Shown here one piece after another: positions 8,886 to 16,712 of a stretch of DNA of 64,000 bases. The translations under genes and the position numbers were made by a program. Source of the DNA: Muricoccus harenae (GTDB lineage Bacteria > Pseudomonadota > Alphaproteobacteria > Acetobacterales > Acetobacteraceae); NCBI RefSeq assembly GCF_009848505.1, contig NZ_WWDL01000013.1:62001-126000 (forward strand). The letters run 5' to 3'. Numbering within the stretch: position 1 is the first letter of the stretch; each line of letters opens with the position of its first letter. The notes beneath the pieces are model-generated. The model did no database searches. It saw only the letters and a list, made by a program, of their open reading frames with translations, and was not told the origin of the DNA.

Positions 8886-10415
8886 TTGCAGTCGCATTCC
8901 GTGAAGGTCCATCCCTCCAAGGCCCTGCTGAAACGCGAAGACCAGCTCGCCTGGAAGATCGCCGGCGTTGCCGCCGATTCCGTGCCGGTGCCGGAGGACA
9001 CGGCAGCGATGATCATCAACCGGGTGATCGACAATGCCTCCGTGGCGATCGCCGCCATCAACCGTTCCGCCCCCACCTCCGCGCGCCAGATGGCGCTGGG
9101 CCATGCGCGGGAAGGCGGTGCCACCGTGTTTGGCCTGGACCCGTCGAAGCGCTTCTCGCCGGAATGGGCGGCCTGGGCCAATGGCACGGCGGTGCGCGAG
9201 CTGGACATGCACGACACCTTCCTCGCGGCGGACTACTCCCATCCCGGCGACAACATCCCGCCCGTCCTGGCCGTCGCCCAGACCATGGGCAAGTCGGGCG
9301 CCGATCTCCTGCGCGGGATCGCCACCGGCTACGAGATCCATATCGACCTGGTGCGCGCCATCTGCCTGCATGAGCACAAGGTGGACCACATCGCCCATCT
9401 CTGCCCGGCGGCGGCGGCCGGAATCGGAACGCTGCTGGGGCTGGACCAAGCGACGATCTTCCAGGCGGTGCAGCAGGCGCTGCATGTGTCCGTGACCTTC
9501 CGCCAGAGCCGCAAGGGCGAGATCAGCTCCTGGAAGGCCTTCGCCCCCGCCCATGCCGGCAAGCTGGCAGTGGAGGCGGTGGACCGCGCCATGCGCGGCG
9601 AGGGCGCGCCGAGCCCGATCTACGAGGGCGAGGATTCCGTCATCGCCTGGGTGCTGGCCGGCCGCACGCAGCGCTACCAGGGCGACGTCTATGGTCCTGT
9701 CTATTACCAGGTGCCGCTGCCGGCGCCGGGCGAAGGCAAGCGCGCGATCCTCGACAGCTACACGAAGGAACATTCCGCCGAGTACCAGTCGCAGGCGCTG
9801 ATCGACCTCGCCTTCCGGATGCGGGAGAAGATTGCGGATCTCGAGCAGGTGGAGAAGATCCTCCTCCATACCTCCCATCACACGCATTATGTGATCGGTA
9901 CCGGCGCCAACGACCCGCAGAAGATGGACCCGAAAGCCAGCCGCGAGACGCTGGACCACTCGATCATGTACATCTTCACCGTCGCTCTGCAGGACGGCCG
10001 CTGGCACCATGTGGACAGCTACGCGCCCGAGCGCGCCGCGCGCCCGGACACCATCCGCCTCTGGCACAAGATGGAAACCCGCGAGGATCCGGAGTGGACG
10101 CGCCGCTACCACTCCCGCGACCCGAACGAGCTGGCCTTCGGCGGCCGGGTGGAGATCACGCTCAAGGATGGCACGGTGCTGACCGACGAGCTGGCGGTGG
10201 CCAATGCGCATCCGCTGGGGGCGAAGCCCTTCGGCCGCGCCGACTACATCCGCAAGTTCCGCATCCTGACCGACGGGATCATTGATGCTGCCGAGGCGGA
10301 TCGCTTCATCGCCACGGCAGAGAACCTCGCCTCGCTGAAGGCGGGGGAGCTACACCAGCTCAGCGTGCGCCTGCCCGAGGGCAAGCTGGCGGTGGGCAAG
10401 CCCGGCATCTTCTGA
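8886..10415 (+). CDS. prpD: MmgE/PrpD family protein (2-methylcitrate dehydratase-like)
   Basis: PrpD-family dehydratase, 509 residues, probably dehydrating 2-methylcitrate in propionate catabolism or a related tricarboxylic acid. Family features are the N-terminal [18 protein letters not shown], the substrate-pocket segment [33 protein letters not shown], and [20 protein letters not shown]. The start is a TTG at 8886 with GGGGAG about 6 nt upstream; the reading frame extends further but without a ribosome-binding site. prpB and prpC are not in the window, so the methylcitrate cycle role is inferred and the gene may serve another acid. It is divergent from the amidohydrolase, with a 163-bp spacer, and ends in a strong hairpin at 10423-10452. 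Confidence 0.85.
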   Translation: MQSHSVKVHPSKALLKREDQLAWKIAGVAADSVPVPEDTAAMIINRVIDNASVAIAAINRSAPTSARQMALGHAREGGATVFGLDPSKRFSPEWAAWANGTAVRELDMHDTFLAADYSHPGDNIPPVLAVAQTMGKSGADLLRGIATGYEIHIDLVRAICLHEHKVDHIAHLCPAAAAGIGTLLGLDQATIFQAVQQALHVSVTFRQSRKGEISSWKAFAPAHAGKLAVEAVDRAMRGEGAPSPIYEGEDSVIAWVLAGRTQRYQGDVYGPVYYQVPLPAPGEGKRAILDSYTKEHSAEYQSQALIDLAFRMREKIADLEQVEKILLHTSHHTHYVIGTGANDPQKMDPKASRETLDHSIMYIFTVALQDGRWHHVDSYAPERAARPDTIRLWHKMETREDPEWTRRYHSRDPNELAFGGRVEITLKDGTVLTDELAVANAHPLGAKPFGRADYIRKFRILTDGIIDAAEADRFIATAENLASLKAGELHQLSVRLPEGKLAVGKPGIF

Positions 10416-10422
10416 CCGCGTT

Positions 10423-10452
10423 GCGCGCCGCCGGCTTCCTCCGGCGGCGCGC
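10423..10452 (+). terminator. Strong GC hairpin after prpD
   Basis: A perfect 12-bp inverted repeat (GCGCGCCGCCGG at 10423-10434, CCGGCGGCGCGC at 10441-10452) with a 6-nt CTTCCT loop, 7 nt after the prpD stop. No T-tract follows, so it is either a T-less terminator or a 3'-stabilising hairpin. Confidence 0.6.
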
Positions 10453-10655
10453 CCGACCATTCGCTGCGCCTTCCGGCAGCTTCTTCCATCTTCTCTTCGC
10501 GACGCTGCGTCGGCCCCCACATTTCGCTCGCCGCCGCCGCCGTGCATCGCTCCAACGCCTCGACCTGCCGGTTCGCAGCATCACCTCTGCCGGCGCGGCG
10601 GTGTGCGGCACCGCCGCGCCGAAGGGTCCACAGCGGTGGTGCCAAGGAGGCGACG

Positions 10656-10691
10656 ATGCCGGTCTGGACTGGCGAGCCGGCACACAGCTGA
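10656..10691 (+). other. Possible 11-residue mini-ORF
   Basis: ATG at 10656 preceded by AAGGAGGCGACG, reading 11 residues (MPVWTGEPAHS) to a TGA. The ribosome-binding site is near perfect, but the frame is so short that it may be chance. It could act as a leader or be non-functional. Confidence 0.2.
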
Positions 10692-11003
10692 GGCTACCTC
10701 AACCTTCGCCTAGACATGCCGCTTCATGCTGAGATCTTCGTCTTCGCCGCGTCACCTGGCGTGCAGCGAAAGCGGTCGACGAGCCCGCGGAGAACAGCCT
10801 GGCCCAACCCGCTCCGGCGTCATGCAGGCGCGGAGCCGCGGCTTCGGATCGCGGCGAAATTCGGGCAGGACGCTTGCTGCAAGGCGTGAGCGCGAGCTAT
10901 TGCTCGACGTCGCAACGCATCATGTCGGATGATGGCGCGGCGCAACGCGCGATCACACGGTTCGGCTGCATGCGAAATTCGGTGCGTGCGTGAAGTCTTT
11001 TTG

Positions 11004-11032
11004 TTGACATGCAGCATGCGCGTGCAGATAGC
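11004..11032 (+). promoter_or_regulatory. Possible sigma-70 promoter
   Basis: TTGACA at 11004-11009 is a perfect -35 hexamer, followed after 17 nt by GATAGC, a weak -10 with three matches including the ATA core. It points toward the histone-like gene, whose start is about 380 bp downstream, leaving a long leader if used. Confidence 0.3.
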
Positions 11033-11415
11033 GTGGCTCGCGCATGAACCGTCCCACACGATTCGCGCGCGATGCTGTCAAGCACCCTGTGCAGTTCGGA
11101 TGCACCCGGCGGGCAGCGACGCGACGAACAGAAGGGATGGTGATCGGCGCGACGCAACGCGGAAGGACGGTCATTGAACCGTGGGCGAATGCGAAAGACG
11201 GGCTTCGGAAACGGCTCCCGATCATCGCAAGCCGGACCAGGCGCTATCCTCGGAGGGCAGAACCCCCGATGCGCGCCGGCGACGGATGCCCCACCTCAAC
11301 GCGTAGCGGTGACCGACCCAGTGACGCCTCCCTCCCGACAGGTGGGCGCGTCGGCGGGTCAGATTTGGCCCATGACGTGACCCATCCGGCACGAACCATT
11401 CAGGAGATTCAGCAC

Positions 11416-12165
11416 GTGAGCGAAGAGACCACCCCCCGAGCGGCCGCCATGGCCATGAGCACGACGCGTCGCAGCGCCGGCACACGCAAGGCGAGCACCG
11501 CCGGCCGCGCCAAGCCGGCTGCCAAGACCGCGACCAAGGCCAGCGCCGCGAAGAAGCCCGGCCCGAAGAAGGGCAGCGCGACAGCGAAGAAGGCGACCGC
11601 CACCGCCCGCTCCGCGAAGAAGGCCCCGGCGCGCAAGACGGCCGCGAGCAAGGCGACCACCGCGCGCAAGACCAGCACCGCGCGCAAGACCAGCACCGCG
11701 CGTAAGACGACGACGGCCCGCAAGCCCGCCGTTGCCAAGAAGGCCGCTCCGGCGCGCCGCACCGCCGCCACCGCGAAGCGCACCCCCGCGAAGCGCGCCA
11801 CCACCGCCAAGACGGCCGCCAAGTCCGCCACCGCGCGCCGCCCGGCCGCGAAGCGCACGAGCACGGCCGCGAAGCGCACCACGGCCACCACGGCCCGCAA
11901 GGCTCCGGCCCGCAAGGCCGCGACCACCAAGCGTACGACGGCCGCCAAGCCCGCGGCGAAGACCGCCACGCGCAAGGCTCCGGCCGCGCGCGCCGCCGCG
12001 ACGCGCAGCACCGGCGCCCGCAAGAGCGCCGCGACCTCCTCGCGCAGCGACGCCGCCAGGAAGGGCGCTGCCACGCGCGCCCGTAAGAAGGCTGAGGCTG
12101 CCGCCGCCGCCGCGACCGAGGCGGCGACGGAGATCACCTCCGCGACGGAGGGCGACGCGACCTGA
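11416..12165 (+). CDS. Histone H1-like Ala/Lys/Arg/Thr-rich DNA-binding protein
   Basis: 249-residue protein built almost entirely of Ala, Lys, Arg, Thr and Ser in repeats such as AKKAPARKTA, TARKTS and AKRT, with a single acidic tail (about the last 15 residues, TEAATEITSATEGDA). This composition is that of bacterial histone H1-like nucleoid proteins, which bind and condense DNA through a disordered basic tail. The GTG at 11416 has AGGAG nine bases upstream and is preferred over the ATG 12 codons later. An exact 18-bp tandem repeat lies at 11659-11694. The gene is preceded by about 1 kb of non-coding DNA and followed by a canonical terminator, so it is a monocistronic unit. DNA binding is inferred from composition only. 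Confidence 0.75.
   Translation: MSEETTPRAAAMAMSTTRRSAGTRKASTAGRAKPAAKTATKASAAKKPGPKKGSATAKKATATARSAKKAPARKTAASKATTARKTSTARKTSTARKTTTARKPAVAKKAAPARRTAATAKRTPAKRATTAKTAAKSATARRPAAKRTSTAAKRTTATTARKAPARKAATTKRTTAAKPAAKTATRKAPAARAAATRSTGARKSAATSSRSDAARKGAATRARKKAEAAAAAATEAATEITSATEGDAT
11659..11712 (+). repeat. 18-bp tandem repeat in the histone-like gene
   Basis: Two exact copies (11659-11676, 11677-11694) and one diverged copy (11695-11712) of an 18-bp unit beginning ACCGCGCGCAAG, encoding T-A-R-K-T-S repeats. The unit length keeps the frame, so copy-number change would alter tail length without breaking the gene. Confidence 0.85.
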
Positions 12166-12186
12166 TCGCGCTGCGGCTTATCGAAA

Positions 12187-12213
12187 GGGGGCGCCTCGGC
12201 GCCCCCTTTTTTT
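12187..12213 (+). terminator. Canonical Rho-independent terminator
   Basis: Stem GGGGGCGC (12187-12194) and GCGCCCCC (12199-12206), tetraloop CTCG, followed immediately by seven T residues (12207-12213). It sits 21 bp after the histone-like gene stop and is the clearest terminator in the window. Confidence 0.95.
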
Positions 12214-12223
12214 ATGTCTGGCG

Positions 12224-13363
12224 TCAGGCTTCGAAGGCGCGCAGCAGCATGTCGCGCCCGCCCGATGCGCCGGGTTTGAGCGCGAGGCGAAGCCCCGTCT
12301 CCGGCACTCGGCACCATGGCAGTCCGGGGTCGATCTCCGCGCCGACACGCATCTGCCGGATGCCCAGGCGCGCCACCACCGCCGCCGACGCGGCCTCGCC
12401 TGCGACCAGTAGCCGCCTGACGCCCTGCGCGACCAGCGCCTCCGCCAGCGCGGCGAGCATCTCTGGCATGCCGGACGCATCGGCCCGAACGGGCGCAGCG
12501 GCGATCACCAATGGCACGTCCTCCGACAGCCGCGGCAGAGCCCAATCCAGGACTTCCGCCACGCTCGTCGCCCCTTCAATGTCGAGAGTTGGGCAGTGCA
12601 GCCGCGCCAGCCCAAGCTGCGCGATGGCGGCACGCGCGCCGGAGGCGGCCAGCACCACGCCGGGGCCGCTGGGCCTTTCCTCTTCCGCCCTGGTCAACGG
12701 CACGCGTTGATCGGGTCTCGCGGACAGCCCAAGCGCCAGGTTCGGGCCGCCAACCAGCAGCGCCTGCGCCGCAGCGGCCTCGCCCAGGGCGACCAGGTGC
12801 TCGTCCGTCAGCGAGTCCACAATGGCGTAGCGCCGCCCTGCCTCCGCGAGGCGCGACATTTCCCGCCGGATGGCCGCGCTGCCTTCCTCCATGATGCGGA
12901 AGGGGATGAGCGCCACCGGCGCGTCGGTCTGCGCGGCCAGGCGGCGCGGCAGGTTCGGCTCGCCGCCCGCCAATGCGGTGCCGATGAAAAGATGGCCGAG
13001 ATAGACACTGCGCCCGGATGAAGGCGCGCCCGGCGCGATGGCGGTGAAGCCCGATTGCAGCCGCCGCAGCAGCGCATCCGCCACCGGCCCGATCGCCGCG
13101 TCCTCGAAGCCGGGATCGACGAGCTGCACGATCTGCCGCGCACCTCCCGCCAGAAGCGACTCGCAAGCCGCAAGGCTCTCCGCGACGGCGCGCCCGGCCG
13201 GCGCATCGCGCGTCGCCAGAGCGACCGCCACGGCCTCTGCTTCCGGAAGCGCGGCATCGGGCTGGCCGATCACAACCGCAGTCTCGACGCCGCCGCGACC
13301 CATGAGTGCGCCGAACTCAATGGCGCCCGGTAGATCGCCAGCGATAGCGCCGAGCCGCGCCAC
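12224..13363 (-). CDS. Degenerate four-carbon acid sugar kinase-like (DUF1537/OtnK) protein
   Basis: 379 residues with the overall architecture of the four-carbon acid sugar kinase family, which phosphorylates threonate- or tetronate-type acids. The N-terminal AIAGDLPGAIEFG aligns with the family IADDLTGAND motif, PGAPSSGRSVYLGHLFIG aligns with the PA.P..GR segment, and the C-terminal LLVAGEAASAAVVARLGI and LALKPGASGG align with the ATP-binding GG.TSG and LKSG.FG motifs. Several expected residues are changed: ADD to AGD, the K.DST.RG region to VDPGFEDAAIG, and GGDTS to GEAAS. Catalysis is therefore doubtful or altered. The GTG at 13363 has GGAGG nine bases upstream and lies 5 bp after the methyltransferase stop. 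It is the last gene of the six-gene cluster. Confidence 0.6.
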   Translation of the reverse strand: MARLGAIAGDLPGAIEFGALMGRGGVETAVVIGQPDAALPEAEAVAVALATRDAPAGRAVAESLAACESLLAGGARQIVQLVDPGFEDAAIGPVADALLRRLQSGFTAIAPGAPSSGRSVYLGHLFIGTALAGGEPNLPRRLAAQTDAPVALIPFRIMEEGSAAIRREMSRLAEAGRRYAIVDSLTDEHLVALGEAAAAQALLVGGPNLALGLSARPDQRVPLTRAEEERPSGPGVVLAASGARAAIAQLGLARLHCPTLDIEGATSVAEVLDWALPRLSEDVPLVIAAAPVRADASGMPEMLAALAEALVAQGVRRLLVAGEAASAAVVARLGIRQMRVGAEIDPGLPWCRVPETGLRLALKPGASGGRDMLLRAFEA

Positions 13364-13368
13364 TTCGG

Positions 13369-14241
13369 TCAGCCTCCGCGCGTGGCGGGCAAGGCCAGAA
13401 GGTCGGAATGCCCGACCACCGCCCGCAGCCGTCCACGCCGCGCCTGCACCGTCCGTGCCGTCGCCCAATCCGTGATGGCGGCCCCGCTGCGCGGCGCGTG
13501 GCGCATGGCGGCCTGTGCATGGCCCTGGGCGAGGTCGGACAGCATGCGTGTCTCATGCGTCCCGATGCGCCAGGGAGAGGGTGCGGTCGCCACGCGGAAC
13601 CCACGCGCGCGGAAAGCATCCGCCATCGCGCGGGTGGCGCCGGAACCGAGCGCCGGGCCGTCGAAGCCCTTGTCGCGCAGCTGGTCGCGCCGGAAGCTGC
13701 GCGCCACAAGCCCGTCAACCGGGTGCGGCGGCAGGAAGCGCGCATCGCCCTGGACGTTCAGCGCCGAGTAGAAAGGCAGGCGCAACCCAGCGGCCATGCG
13801 CGACACCCAGAACCGCGAAACCAGGTCGCAGAGCGCCGTGCATACAACGCCATCGGCGCGGCCCAGCGGCAGGCCCTGTGGCGCATCGGCCAGGTCCATC
13901 ACCAACCCTTCCACGCGCCACGCCCCGGACGGGGTATGCACCAGCAGCGTGCGCTTGTTCGGTGCCGAAACCTCGAAGCCAACCGCTACCGCACGGTCCG
14001 CAATGGTGTCGAAGGCGAATTCGATCAGCGTCACATCCGCATCCACCAGGGTCCAGGCCTGCGGGCGGTTCAGGATGGGGGCGAGCCAGCGGAACAGGCT
14101 GCCCGTGCCGGCGCCGAGATCCAGCAGGCGCGGCCGCGCGGGTAGGGCTGCGGACAGCGCCAGCGCCAGGCGCAGGTCTCGGGCCCTTGCATCGGGCGGC
14201 TCACGCAGTTCGAGCCAGTCGGGGTCGAAGCTCTCGGTCAT
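13369..14241 (-). CDS. Class I SAM-dependent methyltransferase
   Basis: 290-residue predicted methyltransferase, cytosolic. The SAM-binding motif I is LLDLGAGTGSLFRWLAP near residues 40-55, followed by TLVDADVTLIEFA (motif II) and DGVVCTALCDLVSRFWV (motif IV region). The C-terminal half contains SALNVQGDARFLPPHP, which may hold the acceptor site. Its ATG overlaps the stop of the glycosyltransferase gene (ATGA), implying coupled translation. The methyl acceptor is unknown; cluster context suggests the glycosylated product of the neighbouring enzymes. Confidence 0.8.
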   Translation of the reverse strand: MTESFDPDWLELREPPDARARDLRLALALSAALPARPRLLDLGAGTGSLFRWLAPILNRPQAWTLVDADVTLIEFAFDTIADRAVAVGFEVSAPNKRTLLVHTPSGAWRVEGLVMDLADAPQGLPLGRADGVVCTALCDLVSRFWVSRMAAGLRLPFYSALNVQGDARFLPPHPVDGLVARSFRRDQLRDKGFDGPALGSGATRAMADAFRARGFRVATAPSPWRIGTHETRMLSDLAQGHAQAAMRHAPRSGAAITDWATARTVQARRGRLRAVVGHSDLLALPATRGG

Positions 14242-15299
14242 GATCTCTCGGCAGTGGGAATGTCGGCGGCTTCGATCTCGCGGGCGAAGGCGGTGGCGCG
14301 GTCGGACCAGCGGGGCAGCCGCTGGCCCGCGCGCCAGGCGGCGTCGGACATGGCCTGGCGCAGGCTGGTATCGTAGATGGGGCGCCGCATGGCGCGCGAG
14401 AGGCTGTTGTGGTCCCCGGCCGCACAGATCACGGCGGCATCGCGCGGCGCCAGCTCGGCCAGCGCACCGCCATCGGTCAGCGCCAGTGGCAGGCCGCGCG
14501 CGAGCGCCTCGGCCACGGCCATGCCATAGCCTTCCCACCAGCTCGCAAGGGCGAACAGGTCCGAACGGGCGTAGAGGGCGTCCAGCGCGGCTCGCTCCAC
14601 CTCGCCGGCGAAGGTGATGCGCTGCGCGATGCCGAGCTGCTCGGCAAGCGCCTGCAGCCCCTGCAGATGCACCGCGTCGCGGACGTCACCGACGATCGTC
14701 AGGCTCCAATTGATGTCGGTCAGGCGCCCAAGCGCGCGCAGCAGCACGTCATATCCCTTGCGCGGCACAATGGCGCCGACGGACAGAATGGCACAGCCAG
14801 GGCCGCCGGAGCCGGTGGCGCGCGGTGCCTCGTCGGTGCCGGGCTCGACCGTGCCGATGCGTGCGGGATCGGCGCCGAACTCCGGCACGAGGCGCTCGGC
14901 GGTGAGTCGGGAGGTGGTGACCAGCCGCGCCATGCGGTGGAAGATCCGGCGCTCGCGCTCACGAAGGGCGTCGCGGTCCTCCTCGGGGAATCCCTTCTCC
15001 AGCGCGGTCGGATGGTGGATCAGACCAATGGCGCGGCGCATCGCCTCCTGATGTGCGAGCGGCGCAAAGGCGGGAAGGCCGAGCCCGTCCACCACCAGCA
15101 CCTCTGTTGCCGTCATGCCGGCGAGCACCTCGCCTGCCGCGGCCTCAGCCGCCGCGTCCGGCAGCGGGTGGCGTCCGGCCATCTCCTCCACGCGCAACGT
15201 GTGGCCCAACTCACGCAGCCCGGCCAGGATCCGCCGGTCATAGCCGTAGCCGCCACTGATCGCCTCCAGCGGCGCCGGCACGGCAAAGACGATGTTCAT
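14238..15299 (-). CDS. Glycosyltransferase family 4 (GT-B fold)
   Basis: 353-residue predicted GT-B glycosyltransferase. The N-terminal acceptor-side loop SGGYGYDRRI and the C-terminal Rossmann domain with ILSVGAIVPRKGYDVLLRAL (phosphate/nucleotide-sugar contact), DLFALASWWEGYGMAVAEA (the E-x7-E donor motif) and GLPLALTDGG are all present. No membrane anchor is seen, so it acts in the cytosol. ATGA overlaps link it to the pterin-synthase-like gene before it and the methyltransferase after it. Its substrate is probably a small molecule made by the cluster rather than a polysaccharide, since no other cell-surface genes are nearby; this is inference. Confidence 0.85.
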   Translation of the reverse strand: MNIVFAVPAPLEAISGGYGYDRRILAGLRELGHTLRVEEMAGRHPLPDAAAEAAAGEVLAGMTATEVLVVDGLGLPAFAPLAHQEAMRRAIGLIHHPTALEKGFPEEDRDALRERERRIFHRMARLVTTSRLTAERLVPEFGADPARIGTVEPGTDEAPRATGSGGPGCAILSVGAIVPRKGYDVLLRALGRLTDINWSLTIVGDVRDAVHLQGLQALAEQLGIAQRITFAGEVERAALDALYARSDLFALASWWEGYGMAVAEALARGLPLALTDGGALAELAPRDAAVICAAGDHNSLSRAMRRPIYDTSLRQAMSDAAWRAGQRLPRWSDRATAFAREIEAADIPTAERS

Positions 15300-15715
15300 G
15301 CGGCCGCCGCTTGCCCCGGTACCTCGGCCTCATAGGCCGCCCATGCGAGGGGGCTTTCCCGCAGCAGCACCTTCACACTGCGCACATCCTTCCCGCCCGC
15401 CCCCAACTTGCCCTCTGCAAGGGCGGCGCAAAGCAGGCCGTGGACATGGAAGCACAGGAACTCGGTGGTGGTGTTCTGCCCGGCGAAGGCGGGCAGCGTG
15501 TCCAGGTTGTTGTAGTCGAAGCTGTCCAGGATGCGGCGCAGCTCCACCCTGGCGGCGGCGATGTCCACCAGCAGGTTGGCATCATCCAGCCGCGGCGCCC
15601 GGAACTCGGCCTCCACGACGAAGGTGGCGCCATGGACGCGCTGCGCCGGGCCGAAGCCCTCGCCGCGGAAGGAATGGGCGATCATCACGTGATCGGCGAC
15701 GGTCAGGCTGTACAT
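15296..15715 (-). CDS. 6-pyruvoyl-tetrahydropterin synthase-like protein with altered active site
   Basis: 139-residue member of the PTPS/QueD fold family. Family landmarks are the opening SLTVADHVMIAHSF, HGATFVVEAEF, DYNNLD, NTTTEF and LRESPLAWAAYE. The pterin-anchoring glutamates appear kept (Glu85 in TTTEF, Glu120 in LRESP). Catalytic residues are not: the HGH zinc pair is H28-G-A30, there is no cysteine before Cys88, and the Asp-His of the LDH motif is D67-Y68. It may therefore bind a pterin or purine-like ligand and do different chemistry. ATG 15715 is chosen on family N-terminus; ATG 15730 overlaps the dehydrogenase stop and is an alternative. It overlaps the glycosyltransferase start by 4 bp. 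Confidence 0.75.
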   Translation of the reverse strand: MYSLTVADHVMIAHSFRGEGFGPAQRVHGATFVVEAEFRAPRLDDANLLVDIAAARVELRRILDSFDYNNLDTLPAFAGQNTTTEFLCFHVHGLLCAALAEGKLGAGGKDVRSVKVLLRESPLAWAAYEAEVPGQAAAA

Positions 15716-15722
15716 GCGTCTC

Positions 15723-16712
15723 TCATTCATAGGTGACGACGGGGCAGAGCGGCGCCGCCTGCTCCTCGGTCGGGTCACCGAGCAGCGACGGCATGACGCG
15801 CGGAAGCTCGGCGAAGGCGACCATGGGGCCGCACAGCGCGTCCAGTGCCGGATCGGCCAGAAGCGATAGGGCCAATTCCATCCGCTGCGTATGGGTCCGC
15901 CGCCCGCGCATGGGCCCCGCGATCTGCCCAACCTGGCTGGAGCGGATGGTGACGCGGTTGGCGTGAAAGGCTCCGCCCAGTGGCAGGGTGCATTCGGTGG
16001 CACCAAACCAGGAGGCCTCGACGATGCGGCCTTCGAAGCCGGCGCAGCGCAGAGCGGTGCGCAGCCCTTCGGGATTGCCGCTGGCATGGATGATCAAGTC
16101 GCGGTCGCCGGGCGCGTCCTCTGGCGTGACGAGCCGCAGGCCGAGGCGTTGGGCCACCGCCGCGCGCAGTGGATCGGGATCAGCCACCACAAGGTCGATC
16201 GCGGGAAAGCGCGAGAGCAACCAGGCCGTGAGCAGCCCTACCACGCCGGCGCCTACAACCAGCGCGCGCTCACCCGGTAGCGGCTGCGCGTCCCAGCTGA
16301 TGTTCAGCGCCGTCTCCATGTTCGCGGCGAGCACCGCGCGCCATTCCGGCACGCGGTCGGGCACGCGCGCACATAGAGAGAGTGGAGCGACGAAGCGGTC
16401 CTGATGCGGATGCAGGCAGAAGACGCGTTGGCCGATCCAGTCTTCCGGCCCGTCCTCCACCAGCCCCACGGCGGCGTAGCCGTATTTCACCGGGAAGGGG
16501 AACTCGCCCGCCTGCAGCGGCGCGCGCATCCGCGCCCATTCGCCCTCGGGCACGCGCCCATGGAAGACAAGACGCTCAGTGCCGCGACTGATGCCGCTGG
16601 CCAGGCTGCGCACAAGCACCTCGCCTTCGCCGGGCGCGCGCAGCGTCTCGCCATGGATGGCACCCTGGCCCGGGCCGGTGGTCCAGAATGCGGTGGCTGT
16701 CAGCGCGCTCAT
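15723..16712 (-). CDS. MDR-family dehydrogenase without zinc ligands (BchC-like)
   Basis: 329-residue medium-chain dehydrogenase/reductase. The nucleotide-binding loop is LVVGAGVVGLLTAWLLS near residue 150, and the N-terminal GroES-like half contains LASGISRGTERLVFHGRVP and KYGYAAVGLVEDG. The catalytic-zinc cysteine expected in that first motif is absent, as is the four-cysteine structural zinc lobe. This resembles BchC-type dehydrogenases (SGIS.GTE), so annotating it as zinc-dependent would be misleading. ATG 16712 overlaps the stop of the RibD-like gene (ATGA). Likely role: NAD(P)H-linked oxidation or reduction of a side chain on the cluster product. Confidence 0.8.
   Translation of the reverse strand: MSALTATAFWTTGPGQGAIHGETLRAPGEGEVLVRSLASGISRGTERLVFHGRVPEGEWARMRAPLQAGEFPFPVKYGYAAVGLVEDGPEDWIGQRVFCLHPHQDRFVAPLSLCARVPDRVPEWRAVLAANMETALNISWDAQPLPGERALVVGAGVVGLLTAWLLSRFPAIDLVVADPDPLRAAVAQRLGLRLVTPEDAPGDRDLIIHASGNPEGLRTALRCAGFEGRIVEASWFGATECTLPLGGAFHANRVTIRSSQVGQIAGPMRGRRTHTQRMELALSLLADPALDALCGPMVAFAELPRVMPSLLGDPTEEQAAPLCPVVTYE

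Larger units (their letters stand above)
10453..11415 (+). other. Long non-coding stretch upstream of the histone-like gene
   Basis: About 960 bp without a convincing gene on either strand; the open frames here lack codon bias and ribosome-binding sites. Two small items stand out. One is an 11-codon mini-ORF at 10656-10691 with AAGGAGG five bases before its ATG. The other is a possible sigma-70 promoter at 11004-11032. The composition is visibly less regular than in neighbouring coding DNA, with several AT-richer patches around 10980-11040. No RNA family is recognised. Confidence 0.5.
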
